Origin: RGIG6904 sp024680835
GTDB taxonomy: Bacteria; Bacillota; Clostridia; Lachnospirales; Lachnospiraceae
NCBI GenBank assembly: GCA_024680835.1
Contig: JAILBP010000022.1
Coordinates: forward strand, 1-7,961
Reading direction: 5' to 3'
DNA length: 7,961 nt
Position numbers and translations under genes: made by a program. The notes beneath the pieces were generated by a model. The model did no database searches and was not told where the DNA came from. It was given only the letters and a program-made list of their open reading frames with translations. Below are positions 7,597 to 7,961 of the stretch, in pieces; position 1 is the first letter of the stretch, and each line of letters opens with the position of its first letter.

Positions 7597-7665
7597 CAGT
7601 CAATATCATGTAGTATACAGGCTGCCAGCTTGCTGAGCAGACTGTATGCTATATGATATTGACTG
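7597..7665 (+). other. Large hairpin of right repeat copy
   Basis: Positions 7597-7620 pair with 7642-7665 without a gap: 22 Watson-Crick pairs and two G.T pairs (7610/7652 and 7614/7648). After one G.A mismatch the tip CTGC/GCAG, a bulged A (7636) and CAG/CTG close on the tetraloop CTTG (7629-7632). Confidence 0.9.
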
Positions 7666-7721
7666 GAATCAGTCACTCTGCCTTCATGACACAGGCCGTC
7701 GCGATAGCGACAGTAGAGTCT

Positions 7722-7766
7722 CGTGCATGAGATTCTGCCAGCTTGCTGAGCAGAATCTTATGCACG
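7722..7766 (+). other. Third hairpin of right repeat copy, same CUUG tip
   Basis: CGTGCAT (7722-7728) pairs with ATGCACG (7760-7766), then a G.T pair, A-T and GATTCTGC/GCAGAATC lead to the same bulged-A, CUUG-loop tip as the first hairpin. The 20 bases 7735-7754 are identical to 7622-7641. Confidence 0.9.
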
Positions 7767-7814
7767 TATGCGTGCCTGCGGAATGACGGCAGAGCGACTG
7801 TGAATAGTAACGAT

Positions 7815-7839
7815 AAAAAAAGTTACTATGAATAGTCAC
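7815..7839 (-). terminator. Intrinsic terminator of the minus-strand gene at the right edge
   Basis: On the minus strand, three bases after the stop codon, GTGACTAT (7839-7832) pairs with ATAGTAAC (7829-7822) with one mismatch and a 2-base gap, followed directly by seven T (7821-7815). The stem is poor in GC but position and T-run fit. Its arms closely resemble the terminal repeats of the adjacent element. Confidence 0.6.
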
Positions 7840-7841
7840 GA

Positions 7842-7961
7842 TTATATGCCGGCCACATCGAGCATCTCGGAGAATGCCTTGAGGTAGCTGTGGTTTTTGC
7901 GCACTTTTCGATGGCCGTTTTGTGCAATAGCGGCGCGCTCGTCCTCGTGTGCCAGATAGTA
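7842..7961 (-). CDS. C-terminal end of a probable glycosyltransferase (partial)
   Basis: The minus strand carries an open frame entering from the right edge and ending at TAA (7844-7842), giving the last 39 residues of a protein. The stretch YYLAHEDERAAIAQNG followed by HRKVRKNHSYLKAF resembles the C-terminal helix region common to CgeB-like and group-1 glycosyltransferases (typically YYL-x-H-x-x-ER-x-x-IA-x-NG, then a basic helix with H-[ST]-Y). This is pattern recognition on a short fragment. The start, the active site and the true family are outside the window. It converges on the tRNA and repeat element and ends in its own terminator. Confidence 0.55.
   Translation of the reverse strand, partial: YYLAHEDERAAIAQNGHRKVRKNHSYLKAFSEMLDVAGI

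Larger units (their letters stand above)
7586..7811 (+). repeat. Structured repeat element, right copy (complete, 226 bp)
   Basis: The element is bounded by a perfect 16-bp inverted repeat, GTTACTATTCACAGTC (7586-7601) and its complement (7796-7811). The interior folds in a fully nested way: closing stem 7586-7596/7801-7811; large hairpin 7597-7665; a second helix 7670-7687/7783-7800 with two mismatches, continuing through a 4x4 internal loop into CAGGC/GCCTG (7692-7696/7774-7778); a GTCGC-GATA-GCGAC hairpin (7698-7711); and a third hairpin (7722-7766). All G.T pairs in the two large hairpins sit so that the plus strand is the better RNA. A partial copy in the opposite orientation lies at 1-142. 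No target-site duplication is obvious and there is no coding region. I do not recognise it as a named family; it could be a non-coding RNA or a miniature mobile element. Confidence 0.85.

Noticed and set aside
7421..7609. Minus-strand open frame over the tRNA with a PPGIEPGLQESESCVLS-like peptide
   Set aside because: It is the antisense translation of the tRNA gene, a common false protein prediction.
7586..7811. Autonomous insertion sequence
   Set aside because: The element is only 226 bp with no transposase frame, and no target-site duplication is visible at its borders; at most it is a non-autonomous element.

Overview
The window looks like a chromosomal segment of a Gram-positive Clostridia member, most plausibly Lachnospiraceae. 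This is inferred from protein style (a 7TM-plus-degenerate-GGDEF-plus-EAL protein and an extracellular solute-binding-domain EAL protein), strong AGGAGG-type ribosome binding sites, extended -10 promoters and a tRNA without an encoded CCA end. No genus can be fixed from the sequence alone.

Layout. Positions 1-142 hold the 5'-proximal part of a structured repeat element on the minus strand, cut by the window edge. A sigma-A type promoter (162-190) then leads into tex (239-2587), whose stop codon overlaps the start of ridA (2587-2967). A second promoter (3012-3041) precedes two tandem genes for membrane-bound c-di-GMP phosphodiesterases (3080-5371 and 5406-7442). Both have intact EAL catalytic residues and a GGDEF domain that has lost its signature. 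A third promoter (7452-7480) lies before a tRNA-Arg(CCG) gene (7501-7572). Thirteen bases after the tRNA begins a complete copy of the repeat element (7586-7811). Beyond it, on the minus strand, a terminator and the last 39 codons of a probable glycosyltransferase gene close the window.

The gene content is ordinary housekeeping and signalling: Tex is a nucleic-acid-binding transcription accessory protein, RidA removes reactive enamines and imines, and the two EAL proteins probably lower c-di-GMP in response to different outside signals (a bound small molecule for the first, an unknown membrane input for the second).

The most unusual content is the repeat element. The complete copy is 226 bp, starts and ends with a perfect 16-bp inverted repeat, and its interior can be folded into a fully nested RNA-like structure: a closing stem, a 69-nt hairpin, a long second helix with a possible tandem G.A internal loop, a small GTCGC/GCGAC hairpin and a third hairpin. 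Both large hairpins end in the same CUUG-loop tip. The truncated copy at the left end lies in the opposite orientation. Its large hairpin has a mostly different distal stem sequence but still pairs, with seven two-sided compensatory changes. I cannot match it to a named RNA family. It may be a structured non-coding RNA, a non-autonomous mobile element, or both.
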